A stretch of 64,000 bases of DNA. Origin: Epiperipatus broadwayi. Lineage: Eukaryota; Onychophora; Udeonychophora; Euonychophora; Peripatidae. The stretch is taken from NCBI GenBank assembly GCA_028023455.1, contig JAQFVV010006549.1, forward strand, positions 126,001 to 190,000, in the 5' to 3' direction. The notes beneath the pieces were generated by a model. The model saw only the letters and a program-made list of their open reading frames with translations, was not told where the DNA came from and made no database searches. Shown here in pieces: positions 35,340-47,982 of the stretch (the first letter of the stretch is position 1; each line of letters starts with the position of its first letter). The position numbers and the translations under genes were made by a program.

Positions 35340-37550
35340 CTATACAAAGCATAATTTACTATCTACTCTTTTACATCATCAACTAGGAGCCATAAAATGA
35401 AATATAATTACCAAACTCAAGATGATAACTAGAAACTTCTATTAGATTATTTATCATGCATGTTCTTAATTATTATTTCTGAGACCAGTGAATGGATGCA
35501 AGATCAATGGATGGATATAATTTAACTGTCAATAAATATGATTCTTTCTGGTTTTGGATAAATTATTCCCATATGCACAATAGAAAAACTTTCACAAGTA
35601 ATTTGATTCTGTATAAAAATATAACAACTAATTATCACTTTCCTATTTTTATAAACAATTGTAAAGTAAATTACAATCTTTATTCAGACAATGATGTTTC
35701 TATTCAGAAGATATGCTTCAATAAGGCAATTGAATTTTGTCTAAATCTCAATGAATACAAAAATAAACACAACATATTTTTTCAGATAAATAATTTCTGA
35801 ATAAAGAGTTATAATTCAGCTTTTGTTGTCAATAATTAAAGATAATTTATTCTGACTTCAAAAAAATTAACTATGTTCTAGTTAGGAATTTTCAGGTAAC
35901 TGAAAAGAAATACTGTAATATTTCTTGGTATTAAACTCAGTTAGAAAAGTTCTATAAATTAACCATGCTGGTTGGAGCGTATTAGTGAATATTCCATTTT
36001 CTTTACCTTAAGCATTATTTACATAATAATAATAGCTATGATAACAAGAAATGTGTCCTACTTATTTTAATACTTCAAAGAGAAATCAGAAGATTTTAAA
36101 ATTAATACCAAATTTGTTTCTACAATTTATAGTTCTACTAAATATTAGTATCTCCATTTATGAACAGATAAAATGAAATTCCATAGTTTACTTTAGCATT
36201 AATGATAACTTTTATATCAAAAACCACAAATAGTTAATTCTAGAGAATCCCAACTCCAAAATATATGTTTTAATTATCGTAAGAAAAGTGAATTAGTTGT
36301 TTATTATTTTATTTTCTAGGTTACACCTTGATATTCATGGAAGAATTTATCTCACACTTAATTACTACTTCAAAATGCTTGATAATAAAATCAATAAAGT
36401 TTGAAATATATGAAGACATGTCGATATTTAAATAAAATAATTGAATATACTATTGTTAATTTGATGGATATAAACATGATCCATGAATTTGTATCTCGAT
36501 GATTACCAGTCTGCAATAATGCCAAACCATGCTAAGGATTTTTCCTTTTAGTCTGCTAAACCATCTTAATCATTAATGTTTTTTCTGAACATGTTAACAT
36601 TTGTATTGCTATAGTAGATTTACAAGTAAAAAGAAAAGCTTGCATAATAATTTGTTTAGTGTAAAAGTATTTTGGCAATGTTATCTTTTTCTCATGTATA
36701 TTATTATGAATACTTGCAGAGTTTTGTGAATTTTCACAATAGTAATCTTTTTCTACTAAATAATACAGTATTTGTTCTTGTATAACCTTTTTAGGTTTTA
36801 TTTATTTATTTATTTATATATAAAAAACAACAACAACAAAATGGATTATATTTATTTTATTTTAAAATAATATTCTAAATTATTTATAAAATAGAAAAAT
36901 CTTTATCTTGAGTATAAAACATAATGTTTTACATTGTGTTTCAATTCATTTTTCTGTACATATTAGTTCATTTATCAAGGATTTACAGTTAGATACTGAA
37001 GATTTTGAAACTTAAATATATTCTTTCATGACTAATAAATTGTTCAGTTTTAATGCAGTCACAGTCAAATTAAATAACTTGCAACTATGAAAATGCCAAA
37101 TTCTCTTCACGCAATTGATCACAGACCATAAAATTATTTTTAATGTTTAGTGATATTCACTTTTTCAAGATCAGCAGTGAGTTTAACAAAAGGTAAAATG
37201 AGCAGTCACATTAATAATCTTATATACTTTCTATTTTGGAATTTATAAATGGTCCTTGTGCCTGTTAAATATAGGATTAGCACTATAGTTATGATATATA
37301 TCCATAGATAATGGCTCCTGTCTCTTCTTATCACTAAATGCATTTCACATTCTTATTATTTGTGAAAGATTTAATTTACATACTTAAAACTTTTTTGCAA
37401 ATCTACCTTTTACTCAACTTTCATTGATCATCTACGATTATTTCCTTTTCTAAAATAACTATTCATAGCCATTTTTAATCTTATTTACATGATTTATATA
37501 TATATTTTTTCTATAGTACAGACTTTTTCATACCTGCACTCCAATATGTA
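35340..37550. other. AT-rich stretch with one unrecognised 102-codon ORF
   Basis: A plus-strand ORF at 35492-35800 (MDARSMDGYNLTVNK...) is asparagine-, isoleucine- and lysine-rich. Its composition is what this AT-rich background gives by chance. No family was recognised and there is no support for translation. The rest holds short (TTAT)n and CAA tracts (36800-36840) only. Confidence 0.4.
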
Positions 37551-37612
37551 ATGTATAGAGTTTGAACTCAGACTTTCACATGACCCTCAACTATTCATGC
37601 TATATTTAATTT
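37551..37612 (-). repeat. Fragment of the tRNA-related dispersed repeat
   Basis: GAGTTTGAACTCAGACTTTCACATG here equals the terminal tRNA-like part (GTTCAAA box on the minus strand) of copies at 38120, 47625 and 49922. Confidence 0.5.
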
Positions 37613-38119
37613 GAATGTTCACAAGATAAAGAATTTTAAAGGCAATAATTTTAGATATAAGTAGAATAACTATCCATATCAATATTGCTTAAAGTTTCTG
37701 TTCAGGCAATTAATTCGTACACTACTTACAAAGATTAATTTAATTATTTCACGTTTGATTTTTGTACATGTCTGATGGCTGTGAGATAGAGAAAATGAGG
37801 ATTTATATCATCTTTAATAAGATTATTGTTATAGAAATTTATAACACTTCTTTGGTTAAATCTATTATTATCCTGACATGTTACTTTAACTATAAATTGA
37901 ATCCTTTATTATTATATTGTATTCAGAAAAGTACATTTTTTATCAGATGTTTATTTATTTAATTAAACAATAAAATAACATATTTTACATTTCAAAATAA
38001 AATTTAGCATCAATTTTGAACTAATTATTTTAACTTCCGGAATGTAGTTAATAGTTTATATTTCATTTTGCCTTATCGCTAAATTATCATTTGTATTTTT
38101 TTTTTTAATCAGTATCTAA

Positions 38120-38300
38120 TATATAGGGTATATGAGCATAGACTTGCACATGATCCACCACTCTCCACTCTATCTCATAACATTGATACACTTGAACACA
38201 TATATGTCAAAAAGATAAATAAATATCATTATTTTGCTAATGGGAATATCTATGTCTAAATTATTTAGATGGTTGGCATTACGAATAATAATTTAAAATT
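38120..38300 (-). repeat. tRNA-related SINE-like repeat copy
   Basis: Contains CTCCACTCTATCTCATAAC and TTGATACACTTGAACACA, the core of the dispersed family. On the minus strand the core reads GAGATAGAGTGGAGAG, like a tRNA D-arm. The body continues to about 38300 (ATGGTTGG). Diverged from the 49.9-kb copy. Confidence 0.6.
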
Positions 38301-38529
38301 CAAACATTAAATTTTATATTAGTAAAATAGAATAGCCAAGTAAAGATAACAATAATAAGTTTCACTCTAATTTAGTACACACATTAGATATAGGAAATTT
38401 CTTTGCCTTTAAATAATAATCCTATTTAGTTATTTTTTAGAGCTAAATAAAAAGGGTTTCAATTTATTTTAGACAGGAAATAAAAAAAAGTTTTGTTTTT
38501 TATATGAGTTTAGTCCTTTATTAAAGCAA

Positions 38530-38597
38530 AAAGGTTTATTAAAAAGCTCCCGGTTAACTCAGTGGAGAGCATGAGACTCTTTAAAGGTTTATTAAAA
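38530..38597 (+). pseudogene. tRNA-Lys(CTT) 5'-half retro-insertion with 15-bp target duplication
   Basis: AAAGGTTTATTAAAA occurs at 38530-38544 and 38583-38597. Between them is GCTCCCGGTTAACTCAGTGG, then AGAGCATGAGACTCTT. This aligns with the 5' half of metazoan tRNA-Lys (acceptor 5' strand, D-arm AGCTCAGTNGG, GAGCAT, anticodon stem, CTT) and stops at the anticodon. No 3' half, CCA or poly(A) tail follows. The direct repeats show it arrived by target-primed insertion, not as a decayed tRNA gene. Confidence 0.75.
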
Positions 38598-38599
38598 CA

Positions 38600-41500
38600 G
38601 TTTTCTTTTAATTAATAAACCAGTTAAAATTATTATGATGTGAAATCATACTAAATCTTTGTTATTTGTTTATTTTAGTACATTTTTTTATTATTAGTTA
38701 TGATTGTTATCATACCGTTATATGCTATAGCCAACTGAAACTTTCAAGGAGTCTTAAGATCTTTGTGATCTAGTGGACGTAAAATAAGATATAAGACGTG
38801 ATTAAAGGGTTTATATTTTTAGATATCCACTCCAGTAAATTATAATTAGGGATTAAACTTCCAATGAAGGTTGAGGCCTTAATGTAGAACATTTTAGATG
38901 GTAAGTCTAGTTGTGCTTTCTGGTATTAGATGTTTGTCATACCTGCAAACTCTTGGTTGACCATTACAATATTTATAGTTTATAATCAGTCATTGATAAA
39001 ATTTATTATAATTAAATTAATATTTCTTTTTTATATATTGTTTACAATGCGATCATTTATTTTTGACTTCATTAAACCTTTCAATTAACCAAAAGTTTTT
39101 TTCAGAGCTATAATATATAAATATCTTTCACAATTTGATTCATGTTCTAAAACCTCATTTCTTCTAGCCATAACCATCTTTTTGAATTAATAGCATATAA
39201 ACACATTTTTGTAATATCAATGCATAGTATAATGGACAGCTGAGAGTCAGCAGATATGGCCAGCTTCCATCGTTAGAGGCCGCCGCTAGATTATTATCTA
39301 AAATTTCTTACTACTATTTATGATTGTTAAAATTTAAGCATCAGTCTTTATTGAATGCTTAGCTGCTAATATTTATGTAGGAAACTAAACATTGACTAGT
39401 GAAAACAAGCAACCATAGATTCCTACAAAACCTCCACCACAGAAAGACTTTGAAATATTCAGTTGGCCATAGCATATAACCATAATGATTAATTAAAAAA
39501 GACATACTAAAATAAACATATAATAAAATTTTATTATAAATCATTATGGTTATTTGATAGTATTCACTATAAATATTCTTAGCTACTATATTTTATAATT
39601 AGTTTGAATAATTTAAAATCCATTCACTCTATTTATAATTTAAAATTACATCAATGTATCATAATTCTAAAACATTATGTCATGTATATACATATATATT
39701 ATATTTCCTATATATTTTTTGAATACCATCACAGATCAAATTGAAATAATCAGTCGATAATATCAGTTATTTTAGTCATCAATCAATTGGCTATGCATGT
39801 TAAAGCTAAGTTCAATATGTGCATACATATATATCATTATGGCACTTATTACGTAGCAAGTGACATTAATACAGATTCCTAACAAACATCTAATAATAAT
39901 CACTCATATGAATATTACATTTTTAATCTTTCTAACAATATGTTATTAATAATGTGTTGGATAATCATCATCATAAAAAATCAATAATCACATTAAATTT
40001 AGAAATACTTGAAATACATAAAAAAATATAATCACATATATCATTAGTAAAACTAATAAAATTTTATGTCAAAATCTAAAAACTAGGTGCATGAATCAGT
40101 GGTAAACTTTAGGTTTGCTTCAAAATGTATCAGTAAAAATAAACCACATAAAGTTTTGAAAATACATTATCTACTCCTTAAAATTCCTTCAATATCTTCT
40201 TTAGTATATAAGTGCATCTGGGATAAATACGTTATAGCATAACTAGAATCCACTTTAAAAGATTAAGTTAACAAGTCAAGGTTTCTTTCAACAAATCAAT
40301 AATGCAAAGGCACATTCCAGAATAAACCTTAACAAGCTACTGATATCCCTACTCCTCTCCTTTCCCCCTTTTTAAATATTAGTCCTAATAAAATATTAAA
40401 AATCCAATTGTATTCATAAATAAGAATGTTGAATAAGAATTTCTATTGACATATACATTCTAATTTATTCATTATCCAATTTTCTATAAATAAACTTATT
40501 TTTTGAACATTAATAATTTAACTATAAAGACAATGATTACTGCCAGACAAATTATTGATTCTTATTAAATGTTTTAAGTAATTATCTGTGGAATTTATCT
40601 TTCACAACTTGTGCTTCTATTTCAAACTCTAAAAATCAACAAAATATTAATACATATCAATTTAACTAATTGAATATAATTTACACAATAATTGTTAATT
40701 TAAAATGAATAATAAAAAAAAAAGATAACCAAGAAATAGATAGCAAAATAAATAATGATATGTGTAGTTATGTTAAAAAAAAGTTCATTCCAGATCTTAA
40801 ATAAGGTTTATAAAATGATTATAATTTAAAAATGACTTTGACAGAATTATCTCAGATTATTATTTACTCGACAATTATTTTTGCTTTTAAAAGAGCTATA
40901 TATTTGAAATTTAAAGTTTTTAGTTGATGTTGCAAGATCCCATGTTTTTCTTGACTGAAGTTAAATATTTTGTCATCCATCATTGGTTTTGCCCACATAT
41001 TTGAAATATCCATCATTGATTATTAGTTACAGGTTTCTATATAATTGACATATGGATAGTTTAATTATAACTAATTAGATGCTACTGAGATCATTCAGAT
41101 GAAGTTCTGTCTATACATTTCAGAAGAAATTCCTAGGTGCTAATTAACAATACATAGAAAGCTTCTCAGTACACTAGGGAGTTTGTAATAGTTGCATATT
41201 AGTTTGATGGTAACTTCTATATTGAGGAACAGCACAATGACCAAAAGAATCAAAAAAGAAAAGATACAAATCAAATTCTGCTGCATACTATTTATATTAA
41301 AAGCCTTTTTAAAAGAGAATTTTAATCTCATAATTAGAAAAAAAAATATTGTAGAAATTTTCTATAAAACAATCTAAAAATTTATAACAAAGTGTAATTT
41401 CAGATTGATGTTATCAGATTATTTTAAGGATAATTAATTCTAATATAACAATATAATATAAATTTTAATTTTTGATTTCTAATTTATTTATGTAAAACTT

Positions 41501-42485
41501 TAATATTCTAATAAATACTATAGATTTTTTTACTTGGAATTTTTTAATTAAAATTTTTTTAAAAAATTAAATTTTTTTTATTGAATAAAAGGTTAAACTT
41601 TTTATTTAAAATATATTTTTGTCTCTCTTACAAGAAAACTATTTGCTAAAACTAAATTAAATTTTCTATGGAAAATGTATGTGTGAGTCCTCTATATATC
41701 TGCCAAATGTGAATATAATATATTATCTTATATTTAATTGGCTATACTATCTTACTAACTTGCAGTTTCATATTTTAATATTAAATTATTTTTTTACCAA
41801 CCGACTAAAACAATCTTGAAATGGACATATTCATTTCAATATATATTATGTGTCAATAGACCATTATGTGTGCATAATGATTGGAAATGGGAAAGAGTGC
41901 TATAAAGTTAGCAAGTATTTAAGAAAATGGTAGTCACACAAACATTAATTTGAGATTCAGTATTACATGTGATTACCCCCCCTCCACATATTAAATATTA
42001 TAATATTAAAATTCTAAGTCAAGATTTTGTGTTGTGAACAGGTTTTGATTTTTTTTTATCCAAACTATAATTATCCAGGGATATTTCTTATTGATAAAAA
42101 TGAATTTTATAGTATTTAGTAGTGTGGGTGGAAGGTTTATAAAATTATTACTTATTATTCTTAAAATTTGTGTTCCTTTTCTCTATATTTCTTTATCTTG
42201 GTTTATTATTATTATCACTTCATTACCCTCACTCCTTCTGCATGGGTCACTCATCATATATGGTCAAACAGCACAATGAAAGACCAGACATCTTGCATGC
42301 CTGGGTTCCTAATCCAAGTATTAGGAGTCTAGGTTCTGTGTGGAGCCAGAGACTCTTCATGACCCTCAAATCTTAATATAGCACATCCTCATTTTCTCCA
42401 TTGGTAGGCACCCTTGGTTAGAAGCAAATGCATTTCTGTGGCCAGGGACATCCATCACTCATCATGAATCATGCCACCTGATTGC
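38600..42485. other. AT-rich stretch, mostly unassigned
   Basis: About 3.9 kb with no recognised gene. A GC-richer islet at 39235-39295 (AGGCCGCCGCTAGATTATTA) recalls the GGGCGCCACTAGATTAT motif at 4086. A second, more complex stretch at 42225-42480 (tracts such as CATGCCTGGGTTCCTAATCC) is repeat-like but unassigned. Short ORFs here (39359-39544, 41140-41377, 42091-42376) look accidental. Confidence 0.45.
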
Positions 42486-42492
42486 TCAGCTG

Positions 42493-42698
<206 letters not shown>

Positions 42699-42699
42699 T

Positions 42700-43550
42700 T
42701 CTTACCATTGACAACATTTTTGATGAGGGCAGTACCACAGTGATCATAAATCATTTATTTGTTTAACCTTCACCTATGCATGAGTAACCCTGGGTAACCT
42801 TAGAGTCAAATCTATCCACAATAATCTCTTTTATATGATATAATGGTAATGATGTTTCAAACCCATAAAGGCATATAACAACTAATAAAATATTAATTAA
42901 GAGTTAATCAGGGCACACACTGTATATGTAAGCTGACATTATCTTCACTCAATCATGATGTAAATGCCAGTAGAATCTTTTATTTAACAAACCTGTAAGG
43001 TACCTATTCACTATATCCATTCCTGCAATAAACTTTGGTTATAACTATTAATAATGATTGGATCCTTTGTGAATTGGAACCATAGTATAATTATATAGAT
43101 ATAAGTATATTGTTAAGTTATTAAATTGATGCATCCTTGGCTTTGAACCTGATCAATAGAATAGCATGTAAGGTCATGTTTTGGGGATATTAATAAAAGT
43201 TTAAATTAATAAAATACATAAGTAGATCTTTAGGTAATAAAGTAACCAAAGTGTATATATTTGAGTACTAGTGTGGATAAACCCCCAAGTCTATGAAACA
43301 AACCTGATGAAGAGAGTCTCTGCTCAAACCCTGAGCTACATCATGCTGTATGAAGAAGGAAAGCTGTGCGATATCAAGATTGTTAATTATGTGGTAGAGG
43401 CTAGGAAGTCTAGGTAGGGGTTTAAACTAGGAGCATGGAATAGCTGTGTCTACTGCTTGAGAGTGTCTGCTTGGTCTTCAGTCTTGTTGACTGATTACAG
43501 AATCTTTACTACTATAGTATCCATTTTTATTATCACTCTTCAACTTTAAA
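42700..43550. other. Unassigned stretch
   Basis: Moderately complex sequence between the ATT tract and the Penelope fragment, with no ORF or RNA gene recognised. Section 43260-43500 has higher GC than its surroundings and may be an old repeat. Confidence 0.45.
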
Positions 43551-43554
43551 ATCA

Positions 43555-44515
43555 TTATAACTTTTTATAAGTTAACAAAATTTTATTAATTCGTTTAATC
43601 ATGTTACCAACTTCAAGCAATTCCTTGGCAAATATCTCAGTATTTTTTAATTTATCAGACTGATAACAACATAATTTTTTATTATGAAACAAAGGTGATG
43701 TTTTAGTTCTTTTTTGTTTTGTAATAAAAAAATATGTCATTATCAGTGTGATAAATTAAAAAATATTGAGATATTTGCCAGAAATAGCTTGAAGTTGGTT
43801 ATAAGATTGAACAAATTAACAATACTTTATGTCAATTTAAAAAGAATTATGATGATTTAAAGAAATTGAAAATTGATAATAAAAATTGATATTTATTCCA
43901 TATATTTCAAATGTTCAAGTGAAATTTCTTAAGCATATATATAAGGATGTATTTAATGTTTTATTTTGTGCTGCAAATAATGTTAATATGTTAGTGAATA
44001 ATTATAGAAATATCATACCTGTCAAATAGAAAATTGATGTTACATATCAAATTTTTTATAGATTTATTTTATCATATATAGGTGAATCCAGGTGCAGTAT
44101 TGAAAAAAGATTAAAGGAACATGAATTGTGATGCAAGAGTGTGGAAAGTAAAAAATAATAATGATTTAATGACTTCAGTCTTTTCGGATTATAAAAGGAC
44201 ATGTAAATATAAATTTAGATTTGAAATTGAAAGTGGTAAGATTCTTCATGAAGTGAGAAACCATAATATAAGAAAAATTAAGGAGGCAATTTTAGCAAAT
44301 AGAAGTAAATGAATATAATTAATACACAAACCACTAATATTAAAATTTGGGATTCACAGGATTTGAGTTGATGTTTGCTTCCATTATGTTTTTGAATTTA
44401 GTGGCAATTGAGAAGGATTAAGGAATTAACCAAAAGTATTTTTGCAGATTGAACGACTGAATACAAGTTTTTAATTACTGGACATTTTATATGTATATAA
44501 ATATAAATTGTAACC
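43555..44515 (+). pseudogene. Penelope-like element copy 1: 3' part with GIY-YIG endonuclease
   Basis: On the plus strand from 43945: VLFCAANNVN, then a YQIF segment and SYIGESRCSIEKRLKEHEL (44070-44130), the GIY-YIG-type nuclease signature of Penelope-like elements (Y-I-G-E-S-R, then R and E-H). A C-terminal tail follows at 44121-44312, ending FEIESGKILHEVRNHNIRKI. Upstream, DKLKN and LNKLT text at 43750-43830 belongs to the RT-nuclease linker. The same linker also occurs inverted at 43740-43555. Stops and shifts separate the pieces, so it is dead. Similarity with copy 2 continues through the 3' untranslated part to about 44515. The nuclease normally nicks target DNA for reverse transcription. 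Confidence 0.8.
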
Positions 44516-44946
44516 AGTTGGCTACGTACCTGCATTAGAAATAATTAGATAAGTTCACAGCATGCTTCTTAGGTTTAGTTTTAATAATTAATTTTCCCAT
44601 GCATGTTTTTTATAATAATAATGGATCTTTATTTAATTAAAAATTTTGTGCCAAAGTGATAGTATAAGAATTCTCAAACATTACATTTGTTAAACAATAA
44701 TGATTTTAATATGTGGATATTTTAAAGAGTTATAAAATATTGTAGAAGGGAGAGAAATTTATAAACTAATGTAAGCAAGTTATTTTTTCTCTCTGTCTTC
44801 TATAATTATAATTAAATTACTAGGTTTAATTAAAACTATGAAAATGTTTTAAGAGAAAAATAATTTTATCTTTGTTGTAAATTATTTAATAGATATTAAT
44901 TTTAATCTTAAAAGCGAAATAAAGAGTTATTTTTAATAGTATTTTT
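44516..44946. other. AT-rich stretch, nothing recognised
   Basis: No coding or structural signal seen. Confidence 0.5.
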
Positions 44947-44971
44947 AATAATAATAATAATAATAATAATG

Positions 44972-45063
<92 letters not shown>
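44947..45063. repeat. (AAT)n then (AGT)n microsatellite
   Basis: AAT units with one GAT variant near 44970 switch cleanly to AGT units at 45033, ending at 45063. Confidence 0.95.
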
Positions 45064-47620
45064 TTTGGTATTTTTTTTTAATTAATCAAAATTGTTTTCT
45101 TTTTTTTTCTCTTTATCTTTTTCCACTGCAAAAATCAAATCAGTGCAATTACCTGATTATCTTATTTTCCTTTTTCAAAAAATTATTTTTATTAGGAAAA
45201 AATGCCAAGAGTTTTGTGATGTTAATTTAAGTTCCTAACTTGTTTTTCAATGTCTATGATTAAGGAGGGAAATAGCTAAACAATTGTATTTGTAAAAATT
45301 TATCTAATTGGTTGTTATAAAAACTATCATGTTAGAGACAGATTATGATTGGCTTGTAATCAAGATTGTTTTAAAAAAGAAATAGAGGTGGGAATAGGTC
45401 AGAAGACCCAAATGTCTCATGTGAAGTAGAGATTCCTAATTTAGATGTTGAAGAGATCACAGACAAATCTTAATCCACCTGAGTAAACAAAGAATCAAAA
45501 GTCTTAATAATGATATTACATAGAATAACAGAAGTTTTAACCAAACTTTTAGAATACTATGAGTTTAGTCATAAAAATAGTTTATACAATAAAAAACCAT
45601 GTTTTAAATTCAGCGAAAAGCTAGACAATATCTTCCTCCATATAACCACCTTCACTGAAATAAAAATGTAGAGAAGTTACCACTAACATAATCTGCAATC
45701 TCATCTTTGACCAGAAACATGAGTCTCATTTTGTGTTAATCTCACCTGAAACTTTTAGTGGAAAGAAAAAGATAAAAAATTGCTATTTTTAATCGGAAAT
45801 TACTGCACACCAAAAAAAAAGAAAAACTTAGTCATGTACATATCTAGAAGGCTTCAAAGAGAAATACTCAACTGGAAAAAAGGCTCCACAAAAAATTAAA
45901 CCATGGTTAAAGCTATTTTTGTGTGTGCACACTAAATTTTCATTTATAGTAAAAAAGAGGTTTTTGTTGTTGTTGTTGTAAGAATTGATAATTTTAAATA
46001 TTTTCATTAAATTAATATTTTTAAATTGTGAAACAAAAATTGTAAAATCCTTTCAATTCTCTATTCAAAATTACAAAAATAGTTTTTAAAAAATTTAATT
46101 TTTTGTAATATTTTTTTTTTAAACATGTTTTTTTTGTTTTTATTCATTTCCCTCTAAAAACTTAACAAAAGGTTAATTAAGCTAAATTGAAAATTGCTAT
46201 CTTTGATTTGCAAAATGTTTTCCAAATCTTAGATATTCTAAAGAAATAACTTAATGAATGCAAAGTTAATTTATAAATAAAAGTCAATTGATTGGTTAAT
46301 ATAAGTTTATGAAAATGTAGTTTTTGAAAAAATCAATGTTTAAAATTTTATCATGTCATTGTTTTGTTTATTGTTAATCAATTAGTTATTAAATAATTGT
46401 TTTTAAAAAATATTTTTTAGTCTTAATTTTATTCTATCCAATTTCTGTTTCAAAAATTGCATTGTGTGTGACATTATTTTATGACGGCTTAGTGTTCTAG
46501 AATTTTTTATGATCACAATAAAACTATTTACTTATAATAGCATGAACCTAGGAATTATTTGAAGTAGTTTATAATCAGAAATTTTATTTATTTTTTTCTT
46601 GCTCACAGTAATAGTATATAGAGTTCTTGCTTTCTGAGCTAGATTTGTGCATAACACTAGTTATATGAAGTAGTGGTATATGTTTAGTGTTATGGATATT
46701 CAGTTGGTGATTTCATTACTTCTTTAATCTTCATTTGCACAAAGGGATTTCATTTAAAGTTAGTGCACCACATTAAATTTTATTTATTATTTCTTTACAA
46801 ATTATTTTATAGTTGGCCAGTACATTAATGGTACTAAGTGGTCAGAACTTGGTGATCGTCATGATGTTTTTAGTATCTTAGCATTATTTGACTTACTGTT
46901 GTATTTTGATAGAGTACCTCCTTAATTTATGCATCCAGTTAATTATGGATTGTATTCCTGCTCTATCTTGGCAGTGGCTAAAAAATTATTTTCATCTATA
47001 GTGGACCACTTTCAAATCCAGTCACAAGATTGACTATTGATTGATTTTTTTATTATTGATCATTTTGAAGTGTCTACATAGTAGTTAGTAAATCTCTCAT
47101 GCTCATTCTTTTTATATTCAATTTTATATTTTGTTTATTTGGGTATGATCATGGTTTCCCATTTTCTCATAATTCACCCCTAATGTCATGTGTACTTACA
47201 AATGGCTCACCAAGTGTGGCTCATTGTAACCTCATATCCTCTTTTATTGATCCCTGTTTTTCACAGTGTTAGAATGTAAATAAATTTAAAATGACTGACA
47301 TAGAGTAAAATGTACATTTAATTTTTTTAACAGATACCACATGAGCATTCAGTGCTGTTATTCATTATTTATTTTCAAAATTACAATCACTTTTTTATTT
47401 ATTTTCATGTTCCTATGATATTAGTAATGTAATTTTCATTACTCAAGAATTCATCTGATTTTTGACAACCTTAGTGACAGAATTTATAAACATTAATCAG
47501 TTGCAATAAAGATTTTACTTGTATTAACCAGTCAGACAGTTTTCTGAATAGGCCAATATGTCACTGTACTAAACTATGTAAGGCAACAATATTTGATCGC
47601 TCACATATTTATTTGTTGTA
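45064..47620. other. AT-rich stretch, nothing recognised
   Basis: About 2.5 kb with homopolymers and a short GTT run (45964-45980). No ORF over 60 codons, no hairpin and no recognisable repeat. Confidence 0.5.
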
Positions 47621-47624
47621 ATTA

Positions 47625-47795
47625 TAGGATATTTGAACACAAACCTTCAAGCTCTAACATCTATTCACTCTATCTCATACTGCCAATACACATGATCACA
47701 CACATTCAAAAAAGATAAATGATTTCTAGTGTATGTATTTTGAGCTGAACTAGCATTCATTAGTTGGTCATGATCACCATCTTCTCCATATATAT
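47625..47795 (-). repeat. tRNA-related SINE-like repeat copy
   Basis: Matches 49922-50085 along its length: ATTTGAACACA, CACTCTATCTCATAC, CACACACATTC, then TTAGTTGGTCATGATCACC. In minus sense a GAGATAGAGTG box comes about 40 bases before a GTTCAAAT box, like A and B boxes of a tRNA-derived Pol III promoter. Confidence 0.7.
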
Positions 47796-47834
47796 ATATA
47801 TATATTTAAGAATATATGGATATATATATATATA
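47796..47834. repeat. (AT)n tract with central palindrome
   Basis: Two AT runs flank TTTAAGAATATATGG, the 5' boundary of the Penelope-type flank. Confidence 0.8.
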
Positions 47835-47840
47835 GAAAGA

Positions 47841-47930
47841 GGATGCTCTGAGGAAGTTACTTGATATTGTACTGAAATGTCAGCATTTAGCTTTTTCACT
47901 ACACGGAATATCCCGCAAATAGTAATAATA
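47841..47930 (+). ncRNA. Hammerhead-ribozyme-like motif in a Penelope-type flank
   Basis: Core strings in order: ATGCT (47843-47847), CTGAGGA (47848-47854, fits CUGANGA), AGT...ACT (47855-47857 with 47871-47873, stem II), GAAA (47874-47877), TGTC (47878-47881, with the NUH cleavage triplet GTC) and AGCAT (47882-47886), which pairs with ATGCT as stem I. A very short stem III is known for the minimal hammerheads found in Penelope-like elements. The following TTTAGCTTTTTCACTACACG stretch resembles the flank that carries them. Stem II is only about 3-5 base pairs. Activity is untested. Confidence 0.55.
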
Positions 47931-47982
47931 ATATGACATCTTTTGTCCGTGAAAATATTAGAATTAAAAATATATATATATA

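Noticed and set aside
35492-35800. 102-codon plus ORF as a host gene
   Set aside because: Residue content matches AT-rich chance translation, and no motif, splice context or repeat of the frame elsewhere supports it.
42091-42376. Small hydrophobic ORFs as membrane proteins
   Set aside because: Hydrophobicity comes from T-rich DNA; two overlapping frames are equally open and neither is supported.
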